From contig JAHEBG010000051.1 in NCBI GenBank assembly GCA_024642445.1, positions 1-7,587 on the forward strand: a stretch of 7,587 nucleotides of DNA, in the 5' to 3' direction. This DNA comes from Gammaproteobacteria bacterium. Lineage in GTDB: Bacteria > Pseudomonadota > Gammaproteobacteria > Xanthomonadales > Xanthomonadaceae. The position numbers and the translations under genes were made by a program. How positions within the stretch are numbered: the stretch's first letter is position 1; every line of letters starts with the position of its first letter. Shown here in pieces: positions 1-7,587 of this stretch. Below the pieces are notes generated by a model. It searched no databases. It saw only the letters and a list, made by a program, of their open reading frames with translations, and had not been told where the DNA came from.

Positions 1-422
1 TCACCGATTCGGTTCGCGAAGTACGCAAAGGCGATCGTGTGGCACCGGCAGCCGGTAGCGACTACGACCCATACTACTACCCGTCGGCGGCGCCACAACC
101 CGGCAGCGATGTCCGCGTCATGGCAGTCCGTGATGGTCTGGTGGCCGGCGGTCGCAGCATTATTGCCATTCCGCTGGGCAGCAAACAAGGCGTTAAAAAC
201 GGCAACACCTATTCGGTATGGCGCCCGGGTGATCTGATGGCGGACAACGTCGGCCATCGTCATGCCGCGCCAGCCAACGTCAACCGCATCACCCTGCCGC
301 AAGAGCGTGTAGGCGAAGTGATGGTGTTCCGTACGTTTGATGATGTCAGTTACGGTATTGTCATGAACAATGCCAAGCCGATCATGCCTGGCTACTATCT
401 GAAAAGTCCTGACGCAAATTAA
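1..422 (+). CDS. LysM peptidoglycan-binding domain protein, C-terminal part
   Basis: This is the 3' end of a gene that begins before the window. The frame is open from base 3 and gives 139 residues before the TAA stop. The LysM domain itself would lie upstream and is not visible. The fragment starts with a VREVRKGDRV stretch, continues through a Tyr/Pro-rich piece (DPYYYPSAAPQP), and then has a beta-rich module with IIAIPLGSKQGVKNGNTYSVWRPGD and, near the end, GEVMVFRTFDDVSYGIVM. This pattern matches, from memory, the C-terminal region of LysM proteins encoded just upstream of dprA in xanthomonads. They are presumed to be envelope proteins binding peptidoglycan, but the role of this region is not known to me. 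The GTG at 39 is only an internal codon. A hairpin directly after the stop suggests that transcription ends here, at least partly. The family call is an inference from the C-terminus and gene order. Confidence 0.72.
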   Translation, partial: TDSVREVRKGDRVAPAAGSDYDPYYYPSAAPQPGSDVRVMAVRDGLVAGGRSIIAIPLGSKQGVKNGNTYSVWRPGDLMADNVGHRHAAPANVNRITLPQERVGEVMVFRTFDDVSYGIVMNNAKPIMPGYYLKSPDAN

Positions 423-432
423 AGCATTTCCG

Positions 433-463
433 ATATTCGGCACCTTCGGGTGCCGATATTGTT
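433..463 (+). terminator. Hairpin terminator with UUCG tetraloop
   Basis: A perfect 7-bp GC-rich stem (438-444 with 449-455) closes a TTCG loop in the C(UUCG)G context known to be exceptionally stable in RNA. With T437 bulged out, ATAT at 433-436 also pairs with ATAT at 456-459, giving an 11-bp stem. It starts about ten bases after the stop of the LysM-type gene and is followed by a weak T-rich stretch (TATTGTT). The poor U-tract means termination may be leaky, which would let dprA be read from upstream. Confidence 0.6.
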
Positions 464-468
464 AGAGG
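464..468 (+). promoter_or_regulatory. Closely spaced ribosome-binding site of dprA
   Basis: AGAGG lies only one base before the ATG at 470, closer than normal Shine-Dalgarno spacing, and directly after the terminator hairpin. No ATG, GTG or TTG in a better position was found nearby in frame, so the ATG at 470 is kept. Initiation may be weak. Confidence 0.35.
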
Positions 469-469
469 C

Positions 470-1588
470 ATGCACGATCATGCCCTTGCCAGTTTCCAAC
501 TCCTGTTCAGCACTGCCCGCAGCGGGCAAGTCCGCGATGCGCTCAGCCATTACCGGAATCCGAGTGCCGCGTGGCAGGCGCTATGCCACAATCAGCGCAG
601 CCTAGGCCATAGTCTCAAGGATAAACAGCGCTTGATTGAGCGCGGCCTGGATTGGCTGCAGCAACCGGGTTGCGCGCTTTTGGGTTGGCATCAGGACAGC
701 TATCCGGCCGCGTTGCGCAATGTGCCTTCACCGCCACCCTTTCTGTTCGTCAAAGGTCGGCAGGAATTGTTATGGGCCCCGCAAGTGGCCATAGTCGGCA
801 CGCGTACGCCCAGTGCCGCCGGCGCTGAAACCGCATACTGCTTCGCCCGGTGTTTGGCAGAATCGGGATATACCGTAACCAGCGGCTTGGCCAGCGGCAT
901 TGATACAGCCGCTCATGAAGGCGCCCTGCAACTCGGCACTACCGTTGCCGCACTGGCCACCGGACCGGATCTGGTGTTTCCCCCATCAAATGATGCGCTA
1001 TACGAACAAATATGTGCGCAAGGCGTAATACTTACCGAACACCCGCCCGGTGTCCCGGCTCTGCGTAGCCATTTTCCTGCACGCAATCGTCTGATTGCCG
1101 GCCTCAGCCAAGGAACCGTAGTAATCGAGGCCGCCATGCGCTCCGGTGCCTTGATAACGGCGCGCTTGGCTGCCGAGTTGGGAAAAGAGGTGATGGCGGT
1201 TCCAGGCTCCATCCACAATCCGATGGCTTCAGGCTGTCATCAGCTGATCCGCGAAGGTGCACACTTGGTTGCCATGGCCGAAGAAGTAGCGCAAATTCTT
1301 GCGCTCAGCAGCCATAACCCACCGTTAGCACCTAAACCGTTTGCGCACTCTGAGGTGAAACACGCAAAGTCTCCGCCCCAGCCTGAAGAGCTGAACAGCG
1401 CACAACAGCAGGTATGGCAGGCACTTGGCCACGATTCTGTGGCCATCGACACGATTTGCCTGCGTACAGGATTGACAGCGGCGGATATCTCGTCCATTTT
1501 GATAGGCATGGAGTTGACCGGATGGGTTGAAAACCATGCCGGTCGCTACCATAGAGGCGTATATGGCACCGCATCAGCGAGAGGGTAA
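470..1588 (+). CDS. dprA: DNA-processing protein DprA (Smf)
   Basis: DprA binds incoming single-stranded DNA in the cytoplasm during natural transformation and loads RecA on it. The 372-residue length is normal. An N-terminal helical region (about 1-70) precedes the Rossmann-like DprA core, which shows [10 protein letters not shown] (106-115), [16 protein letters not shown] (138-153), [12 protein letters not shown] (202-213) and [22 protein letters not shown] (225-246, here cited by its ends). After a Pro/Lys-rich linker (about 284-306), a C-terminal winged-helix region (about 308-365) is present as in long-form DprA. The nucleotide-loop segment reads ALATGPD where many homologues have LGTG or LGSG. 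The start is supported by the family N-terminus, although the ribosome-binding site is only one base away. The gene overlaps smg by one base (TAATG), indicating co-transcription and coupled translation. In many bacteria dprA is also kept for functions outside competence, so the gene does not prove transformability. Confidence 0.96.
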   Translation: MHDHALASFQLLFSTARSGQVRDALSHYRNPSAAWQALCHNQRSLGHSLKDKQRLIERGLDWLQQPGCALLGWHQDSYPAALRNVPSPPPFLFVKGRQELLWAPQVAIVGTRTPSAAGAETAYCFARCLAESGYTVTSGLASGIDTAAHEGALQLGTTVAALATGPDLVFPPSNDALYEQICAQGVILTEHPPGVPALRSHFPARNRLIAGLSQGTVVIEAAMRSGALITARLAAELGKEVMAVPGSIHNPMASGCHQLIREGAHLVAMAEEVAQILALSSHNPPLAPKPFAHSEVKHAKSPPQPEELNSAQQQVWQALGHDSVAIDTICLRTGLTAADISSILIGMELTGWVENHAGRYHRGVYGTASARG

Positions 1589-2061
1589 TGAAAGAATCGA
1601 TACTGAACGTTTTACTCTATCTCTTCGAGCACTACATTTACGACCAGCCTGATTTGGTCCAAGACCCCGACACCCTCCAAAACAATCTTATTCAAGCCGG
1701 ATTTTCGCCTACAGAGGTCAGCAAAGCCTTTGTCTGGCTGGAAACTCTGGCGCAAGATCGGCCGCAGGGCAGCATCCCTAAACTCAAAGGACCAATGCGG
1801 CTTTTCAGTGCGGCGGAGCAGGAACGCTTCGACCCGAACGCGTGCGGCTTTCTTATGTTTCTTGAACACAACGGCGTCATTTCAGCCGAGCAACGCGAAC
1901 TGGTCATCGATCGCGCCATGGCTTTAGACCAAGACGAAATCGAGCTCGACGATTTAAAGTGGGTGGTGTTGATGGTTTTGTTCAATCAACCCGGCTCGGA
2001 AGCCGCTTTTGCCTGGATGGAAAGCCAGATTTTCGCAGACGATCCCGAACCCGTGCACTGA
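1588..2061 (+). CDS. smg: Smg family protein (DUF494)
   Basis: The 157-residue product matches the DUF494/Smg family in length and pattern: N-terminal [15 protein letters not shown] (3-17), a central [13 protein letters not shown], then [12 protein letters not shown] and [14 protein letters not shown] near the C-terminus. The protein is acidic, has no signal peptide and is presumably cytoplasmic. Its biochemical function is not established; the name comes from its position next to smf (dprA), an arrangement shared with E. coli. The ATG overlaps the dprA stop codon in TAATG, and AGAGGG at 1580-1585 lies inside the end of dprA, so translation is probably coupled to that of dprA. A hairpin and a possible promoter follow before topA. 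Confidence 0.93.
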   Translation: MKESILNVLLYLFEHYIYDQPDLVQDPDTLQNNLIQAGFSPTEVSKAFVWLETLAQDRPQGSIPKLKGPMRLFSAAEQERFDPNACGFLMFLEHNGVISAEQRELVIDRAMALDQDEIELDDLKWVVLMVLFNQPGSEAAFAWMESQIFADDPEPVH

Positions 2062-2079
2062 CCCCAAAACCCGCGGCAC

Positions 2080-2110
2080 TTGACAGCCCCCCCTGCTGTA
2101 GTGCCTTAAT
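2080..2110 (+). promoter_or_regulatory. Possible topA promoter with C-tract in the spacer
   Basis: A consensus -35 hexamer TTGACA lies at 2080-2085. No good -10 sits at 17 bp; the nearest resemblance is CTTAAT at 2105-2110 with a 19-bp spacer. The spacer contains a run of seven C (2087-2093). The region lies between the smg stop and the topA start, where a promoter is expected. The -35 match is clear, but the -10 assignment is uncertain. Confidence 0.35.
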
Positions 2111-2120
2111 AAAAAAGAAC

Positions 2121-2141
2121 CGGCCCGCCTCGTGCGGGCTT
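2121..2141 (+). terminator. GC-rich hairpin between smg and topA
   Basis: GCCCGC (2123-2128) pairs perfectly with GCGGGC (2134-2139) around a 5-base loop, preceded by an A-rich stretch (2111-2117). The following bases (TTCGGCTTCT) are only moderately T-rich. It may be a weak terminator for the dprA-smg transcript or, if the promoter at 2080 is real, a structure at the very start of the topA leader. The sequence does not decide between the two. Confidence 0.4.
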
Positions 2142-2166
2142 CGGCTTCTATTGATACTGGATTCTC

Positions 2167-2170
2167 GGAG
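2167..2170 (+). promoter_or_regulatory. Ribosome-binding site that fixes the topA start
   Basis: GGAG lies six bases before the ATG at 2177. The longer in-frame option, GTG at 2132, lies inside the hairpin and has no such site, and the family N-terminus (MAKNLLIVESPAKAKTI) begins exactly at 2177. Confidence 0.75.
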
Positions 2171-2176
2171 CGTTTC

Positions 2177-4666
2177 ATGGCAAAAAATTTACTGATTGTT
2201 GAATCGCCGGCCAAGGCCAAAACGATCAATAAATACCTCGGCAAGGACTTCTTGGTTCTGGCCTCCTACGGCCATGTCCGCGATCTGCCCGGCAAAGATG
2301 GCGCGGTCAATGTCGATGATGGCTTTGCCATGCGCTATGAGGTCCAGGAGAAAAACCAGAAGTATGTCGATGCCATCGTCAAGGCCGCCAAGGACGCCGA
2401 TGCCATCTACCTTGCGTCCGATCCGGATCGCGAAGGAGAAGCCATCGCTTGGCACATCGGCGAAATCCTGCTGGAAAAAAATTTACTGAAAAATAAAGCG
2501 CTGCACCGGGTGGTATTCACGGAAATCACGCCGAAAGCCATTGCCCATGCCGTTGAACATCCGCGCGGCATTGCCAACAATCTGGTGGATGCCTATCAGG
2601 CACGGCGCGCGCTGGACCATCTGGTCGGTTTCAACCTGTCGCCGATTCTGTGGCGGAAAATCAAGAACGGGCTTTCAGCAGGCCGTGTGCAATCACCGGC
2701 GCTACGCCTGATCTGCGAACGCGAAGACGAAATCGAGGCCTTCATCAGCCGGGAGCATTGGTCGTTCACTGCACAACTGCAGGAAAAAGGACAGCGCTTC
2801 AGTGCCCGCTGCGTGAAACTGGACGGCGAAAAATTCGAACAATTCCGTGTCACCAACGGCAAAGATGCGGAAGCTGCATTGGCGCGTCTGAAGGCTGCTG
2901 CCGGTGCGGCACTGAAAGTGGCCGAAGTGGTCCGCAAGGAACGCAAGCGTCGGCCATCGCCGCCGTTCATCACCTCTACCTTGCAACAGGAAGCCGCGCG
3001 CAAATTGGGATTCACCACCAAGAAAACCATGCAGGTAGCACAGAAACTGTATGAAGGCGTTGCCATCGGCGAAGAGGGCACCGTCGGCCTGATCAGCTAT
3101 ATGCGTACCGACTCCACCAGTTTGTCGGCGGAAGCGTTAGCGCAGCTGCGCGATGTGATCAGCCAGGAGTACGGCAAACACAATCTGCCGGCCGAGCCGA
3201 ACGTGTACAAATCGAAATCCAAGAATGCCCAGGAAGCCCATGAAGCGATCCGCCCGACGTTTGCAATGCGGACTCCGGCAAAGATTGGGAAATACCTGAG
3301 CGACGACGAACGCCGCCTGTACGAACTGATCTGGAAGCGGGCCGTGGCCTGTCAAATGATTCATGCCACGCTCAACACGGTCAGCGTGGAATTCGCCGCC
3401 GGCGCCCAGCACGGCTTCCGTGCCACCGGCACCACCGTGGTCGACCCGGGGTTCCTGCTGGTATATGAAGAAGGCAAGGACCAGAAGGACAGCGACGATG
3501 ACGACGCCAATACCCAGCTGCCACCACTTACCGAAGGCAGCAACGTGCCGCTGGAAGATATCCTGAGCGAGCAGCATTTCACCAAGCCGCCGCCGCGCTA
3601 CACCGAAGCCAGCCTGGTCAAGACCCTGGAAGAATTCGGTATAGGCCGGCCCTCCACGTATTCCAGCATCATCCAGACCCTGATATACAAAGCCTACGCG
3701 CTGCTGGAAAGCCGCGCCTTCAGGCCAACCGATGTTGGTCGACTGGTCAATCGCTTCCTGACTGCACACTTCGAACATTACGTGGATTACGACTTCACTG
3801 CCAAACTCGAAGACGAACTCGATTCCGTTGCACGCGGCGAAGAGCCGTGGACGGTTTTGATGGAAAAATTCTGGAAAGAATTCAAAGCCACGCTCGATGA
3901 AAAATCCGACGAAGTGAACCGCTCGGAAGGTACCGGACAACGCGATTTGGGCGTTGATCCGGTTTCAGGTAAACCGGTTTCGGTGCGTATGGGCAAGTAC
4001 GGTGCCTTTGCCCAGATCGGCAGCAAAGACGATGAAGACAAGCCGAAGTTCGCCTCACTGCGCCCGGAACAAAGCATCTTTACTCTGGAGCTTCCGGCGG
4101 CATTGAAGCTGTTTGAATTGCCGAAAAACTTGGGCGACCTCGAAGAAAAATCGGTCATGGTGGCCATTGGCCAATTCGGCCCGTATGTGAAGCACGGCGA
4201 TACCTTTGCTTCCATTCCAAAAGAAATTGACCCATATGAAATAGAACTGGCCAAAGCCGTTGAATTGATTCATGGCCGTCGTGAATACTTAGCCAACCGT
4301 TTCATCAAGACCTTCGACGGTACTGATATCCAGATATTGAATGGTCGCTTCGGCCCGTACATTACCGACGGCGCGTTCAATGCCAAAATTCCGAAAGACC
4401 GCGAGCCGGCTTCGCTAACCCAGGATGAATGCGAAGCGCTGTTGGCCGAAGGAAAACCGGTTCGTAAATTCGGCCGGGCTGCCAAAAAAGTCACCAAGAA
4501 AGCCGCTGCAAAAAAATCGCCGGCAGTGAAAAAGGCTGCACCGAAGAAAGCGGCTGCCAAAAAAGCGGTCAAGAAGGTTTCGAAGAAAAAGCCTGCCGCT
4601 AAAAGGGCGGGCAAGAAAACCGCAAAGAAAGCCGCTAAAAAATCAGCGAAGAAAACGGCGAAATAA
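2177..4666 (+). CDS. topA: DNA topoisomerase I (type IA)
   Basis: This 829-residue enzyme relaxes negative supercoils by transient cleavage of one DNA strand. The Toprim domain carries Glu9 (in VESPAKA) and the acidic DPDRE motif at 82-86 for magnesium binding. SAGRVQSPAL lies at 167-176, and the catalytic tyrosine is Tyr308 in SYMRTDS. Later motifs include EAHEAIRPT (about 353-361) and EFGIGRPSTY (486-495). The C-terminal region has topoisomerase C-terminal repeats with GKYGAFAQIG, GQFGPYVKHGD and NGRFGPYITDG. Only four cysteines occur in the whole protein and they are scattered, so the tetracysteine zinc fingers of the E. coli enzyme are absent. The last 66 residues or so contain 28 lysines in KKxx-type repeats resembling histone H1, as is common in xanthomonads; this tail probably binds DNA non-specifically. 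The gene has its own ribosome-binding site and possibly its own promoter, and ends before a strong hairpin. Confidence 0.97.
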   Translation: MAKNLLIVESPAKAKTINKYLGKDFLVLASYGHVRDLPGKDGAVNVDDGFAMRYEVQEKNQKYVDAIVKAAKDADAIYLASDPDREGEAIAWHIGEILLEKNLLKNKALHRVVFTEITPKAIAHAVEHPRGIANNLVDAYQARRALDHLVGFNLSPILWRKIKNGLSAGRVQSPALRLICEREDEIEAFISREHWSFTAQLQEKGQRFSARCVKLDGEKFEQFRVTNGKDAEAALARLKAAAGAALKVAEVVRKERKRRPSPPFITSTLQQEAARKLGFTTKKTMQVAQKLYEGVAIGEEGTVGLISYMRTDSTSLSAEALAQLRDVISQEYGKHNLPAEPNVYKSKSKNAQEAHEAIRPTFAMRTPAKIGKYLSDDERRLYELIWKRAVACQMIHATLNTVSVEFAAGAQHGFRATGTTVVDPGFLLVYEEGKDQKDSDDDDANTQLPPLTEGSNVPLEDILSEQHFTKPPPRYTEASLVKTLEEFGIGRPSTYSSIIQTLIYKAYALLESRAFRPTDVGRLVNRFLTAHFEHYVDYDFTAKLEDELDSVARGEEPWTVLMEKFWKEFKATLDEKSDEVNRSEGTGQRDLGVDPVSGKPVSVRMGKYGAFAQIGSKDDEDKPKFASLRPEQSIFTLELPAALKLFELPKNLGDLEEKSVMVAIGQFGPYVKHGDTFASIPKEIDPYEIELAKAVELIHGRREYLANRFIKTFDGTDIQILNGRFGPYITDGAFNAKIPKDREPASLTQDECEALLAEGKPVRKFGRAAKKVTKKAAAKKSPAVKKAAPKKAAAKKAVKKVSKKKPAAKRAGKKTAKKAAKKSAKKTAK

Positions 4667-4685
4667 CTCCCTTGAACAGCACTTC

Positions 4686-4713
4686 AAAAAGGCGGCGCTG
4701 GCCGCCTTTGTCG
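4686..4713. terminator. Bidirectional terminator between topA and the lipoprotein gene
   Basis: GGCGGC (4691-4696) pairs with GCCGCC (4701-4706) around a GCTG loop, and AAA/TTT extends the stem to 9 bp. On the + strand it is followed by TTTGTCGTT. On the - strand it is followed by five T (complement of 4686-4690). It sits in the 59-bp gap between two convergent genes and fits intrinsic termination in both directions, somewhat better on the - strand. Confidence 0.8.
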
Positions 4714-4725
4714 TTATCGATGGTA

Positions 4726-5400
4726 CTAGAAATTTGTTGAAGGTGGCAAAGCCGTGCACTCCAGCTTGATGCCGAAAAAATCAACCGAAACCTTGCCTTG
4801 GTGCTCCCAAAAACTGATGCCGGTTCGTCCGTATCTTGCCCCGCTGGCGGCATTTTGCGGAAAAATAATGGTCTGATCAGAGCCCAATGTAATCACTGCC
4901 GGCGTATTGTCGTAGGCATTGTAATAGGCCATGGCGAGCGGCTTGCTGTCGTCATTGCAGGTGAATTCAACCGGCGTGGCCGCCACTGCGCCGGGACTGT
5001 TGATCTGCAGTTCGGCGATACGCGTCATGTAGGCTTCGGCGATACAGGTTTTCTTGTCATCGGCCTTCCAGCAGTCGTCACGGCCTTTGACCCAGCCGCG
5101 TTGTGTGGCAGCTAAATCATCGGAGGCTTCGGGATTGGCCAACGCCGCGGCATAAAGTTCTGCCAGTCGGTTGTCGTGCGCTGCCAACGAATAATCCGAG
5201 CACACCAGTTTCTCGGCTTCGCTTTCTGCCTTACTGCACTCAAATGACGGCGTAACCGGGCCTGTCGGCGGTGGTACGGCGGCTGGTGCTCCGGTTTCGG
5301 TAGCAGCAGTTTCCGCCGATGCAATAGGTGCAGGAGCATCCGGCTTATTGCACGCGACAAGTACTAATGTAATAGCAACCAACAAAGATGAAGTTTTCAT
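4726..5400 (-). CDS. Lipoprotein with LprI/DUF1311 and MliC lysozyme-inhibitor domains
   Basis: The 224-residue product begins with a lipoprotein signal peptide: MKTSSLL, a hydrophobic core, and lipobox LVAC with the lipidated cysteine at 17. Asn at +2 is compatible with outer-membrane sorting. An Ala/Pro/Thr-rich linker (about 18-52) leads to a DUF1311/LprI-like domain (about 53-132) with cysteines 54, 67, 110 and 119, presumably two disulfides, and the typical RGWVKGRDDCW segment. The second domain (about 143-218) resembles MliC, membrane-bound inhibitors of c-type lysozyme, with FTC at 146-148, SGARY at 186-190, FW at 197-198 and a partner cysteine at 215. The likely role is protection of peptidoglycan against lysozyme in the periplasm. 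The usual MliC lysine after FW is displaced (FWEHQGK), so activity is uncertain. The gene is monocistronic here, with its own likely promoter and a convergent terminator. Confidence 0.88.
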   Translation of the reverse strand: MKTSSLLVAITLVLVACNKPDAPAPIASAETAATETGAPAAVPPPTGPVTPSFECSKAESEAEKLVCSDYSLAAHDNRLAELYAAALANPEASDDLAATQRGWVKGRDDCWKADDKKTCIAEAYMTRIAELQINSPGAVAATPVEFTCNDDSKPLAMAYYNAYDNTPAVITLGSDQTIIFPQNAASGARYGRTGISFWEHQGKVSVDFFGIKLECTALPPSTNF

Positions 5401-5430
5401 GGCGTCATAGGAAAAATAATACTAATGGGC

Positions 5431-5458
5431 AGTTTACGCCGACAGGACGGCAAGTCAA
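5431..5458 (-). promoter_or_regulatory. Likely promoter of the lipoprotein gene
   Basis: Read on the - strand, TTGACT (complement of 5453-5458) and TAAACT (complement of 5431-5436) are separated by 16 bp, close to the sigma-70 consensus. Transcription would start about 25 bases before the ATG at 5400. No clear ribosome-binding site is visible in that short leader. Confidence 0.5.
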
Positions 5459-5482
5459 ACAACGGGATTTCCTGTAAATTAA

Positions 5483-6616
<1,134 letters not shown>

Positions 6617-6617
6617 G

Positions 6618-7587
<970 letters not shown>

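Noticed and set aside
913..1218. Open frames on the - strand within dprA
   Set aside because: They overlap the conserved DprA core motifs and show no recognisable protein features.
2132..2176. A longer topA start at GTG 2132
   Set aside because: The codon is inside a hairpin and lacks a ribosome-binding site, whereas ATG 2177 has GGAG at good spacing and matches the family N-terminus.
2183..2490. Repeated AAAAAATTTACTGA-like sequence at about 2183 and 2476, possible slippery site
   Set aside because: Both copies encode Lys-Asn-Leu-Leu in a continuous conserved reading frame, and no alternative product or stimulatory structure is apparent.
3137..3940. A 267-codon open frame on the - strand inside topA
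   Set aside because: It lies wholly antisense to the conserved core of topA, its translation resembles no family I recognise, and long antisense frames are expected in GC-rich coding sequence.

Overview
The window reads as ordinary chromosome from a gammaproteobacterium, most likely of the Xanthomonadales/Lysobacterales. The signs are the gene order LysM-type protein, dprA, smg, topA, a topoisomerase I without zinc fingers that ends in a long lysine/alanine tail, and moderately high GC with short intergenic gaps. The placement rests on gene order and protein features only.

Left part (1-4666, all + strand): the C-terminal end of a LysM-associated cell-envelope protein is followed by a hairpin with a UUCG loop that looks like its terminator. 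Next come dprA (single-strand DNA-binding recombination mediator of natural transformation) and smg (DUF494, function unknown), joined by a TAATG stop/start overlap. After 115 bp holding a possible promoter and a GC-rich hairpin comes topA (DNA topoisomerase I). DprA and TopA are both DNA-handling proteins, but no direct cooperation can be read from the sequence.

Middle (4667-5506): a hairpin suited to termination on both strands separates topA from a convergent - strand gene. That gene encodes a lipoprotein with two lysozyme-inhibitor-type domains (LprI/DUF1311, then MliC). A 106-bp divergent intergenic region separates it from the formaldehyde genes and contains a plausible promoter for the lipoprotein gene.

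Right part (5507-7587): adhC (glutathione-dependent formaldehyde dehydrogenase) and fghA (S-formylglutathione hydrolase), one base apart, form the glutathione route from formaldehyde to formate. A - strand short-chain dehydrogenase runs off the right edge, and its stop codon overlaps that of fghA in a shared CTAG.

I found no mobile element, CRISPR array, RNA gene or convincing unknown system. The better leads are the two-domain lysozyme-inhibitor lipoprotein, the zinc-finger-free TopA beside smg, the C-tract in the possible topA promoter, and the shared CTAG stop.
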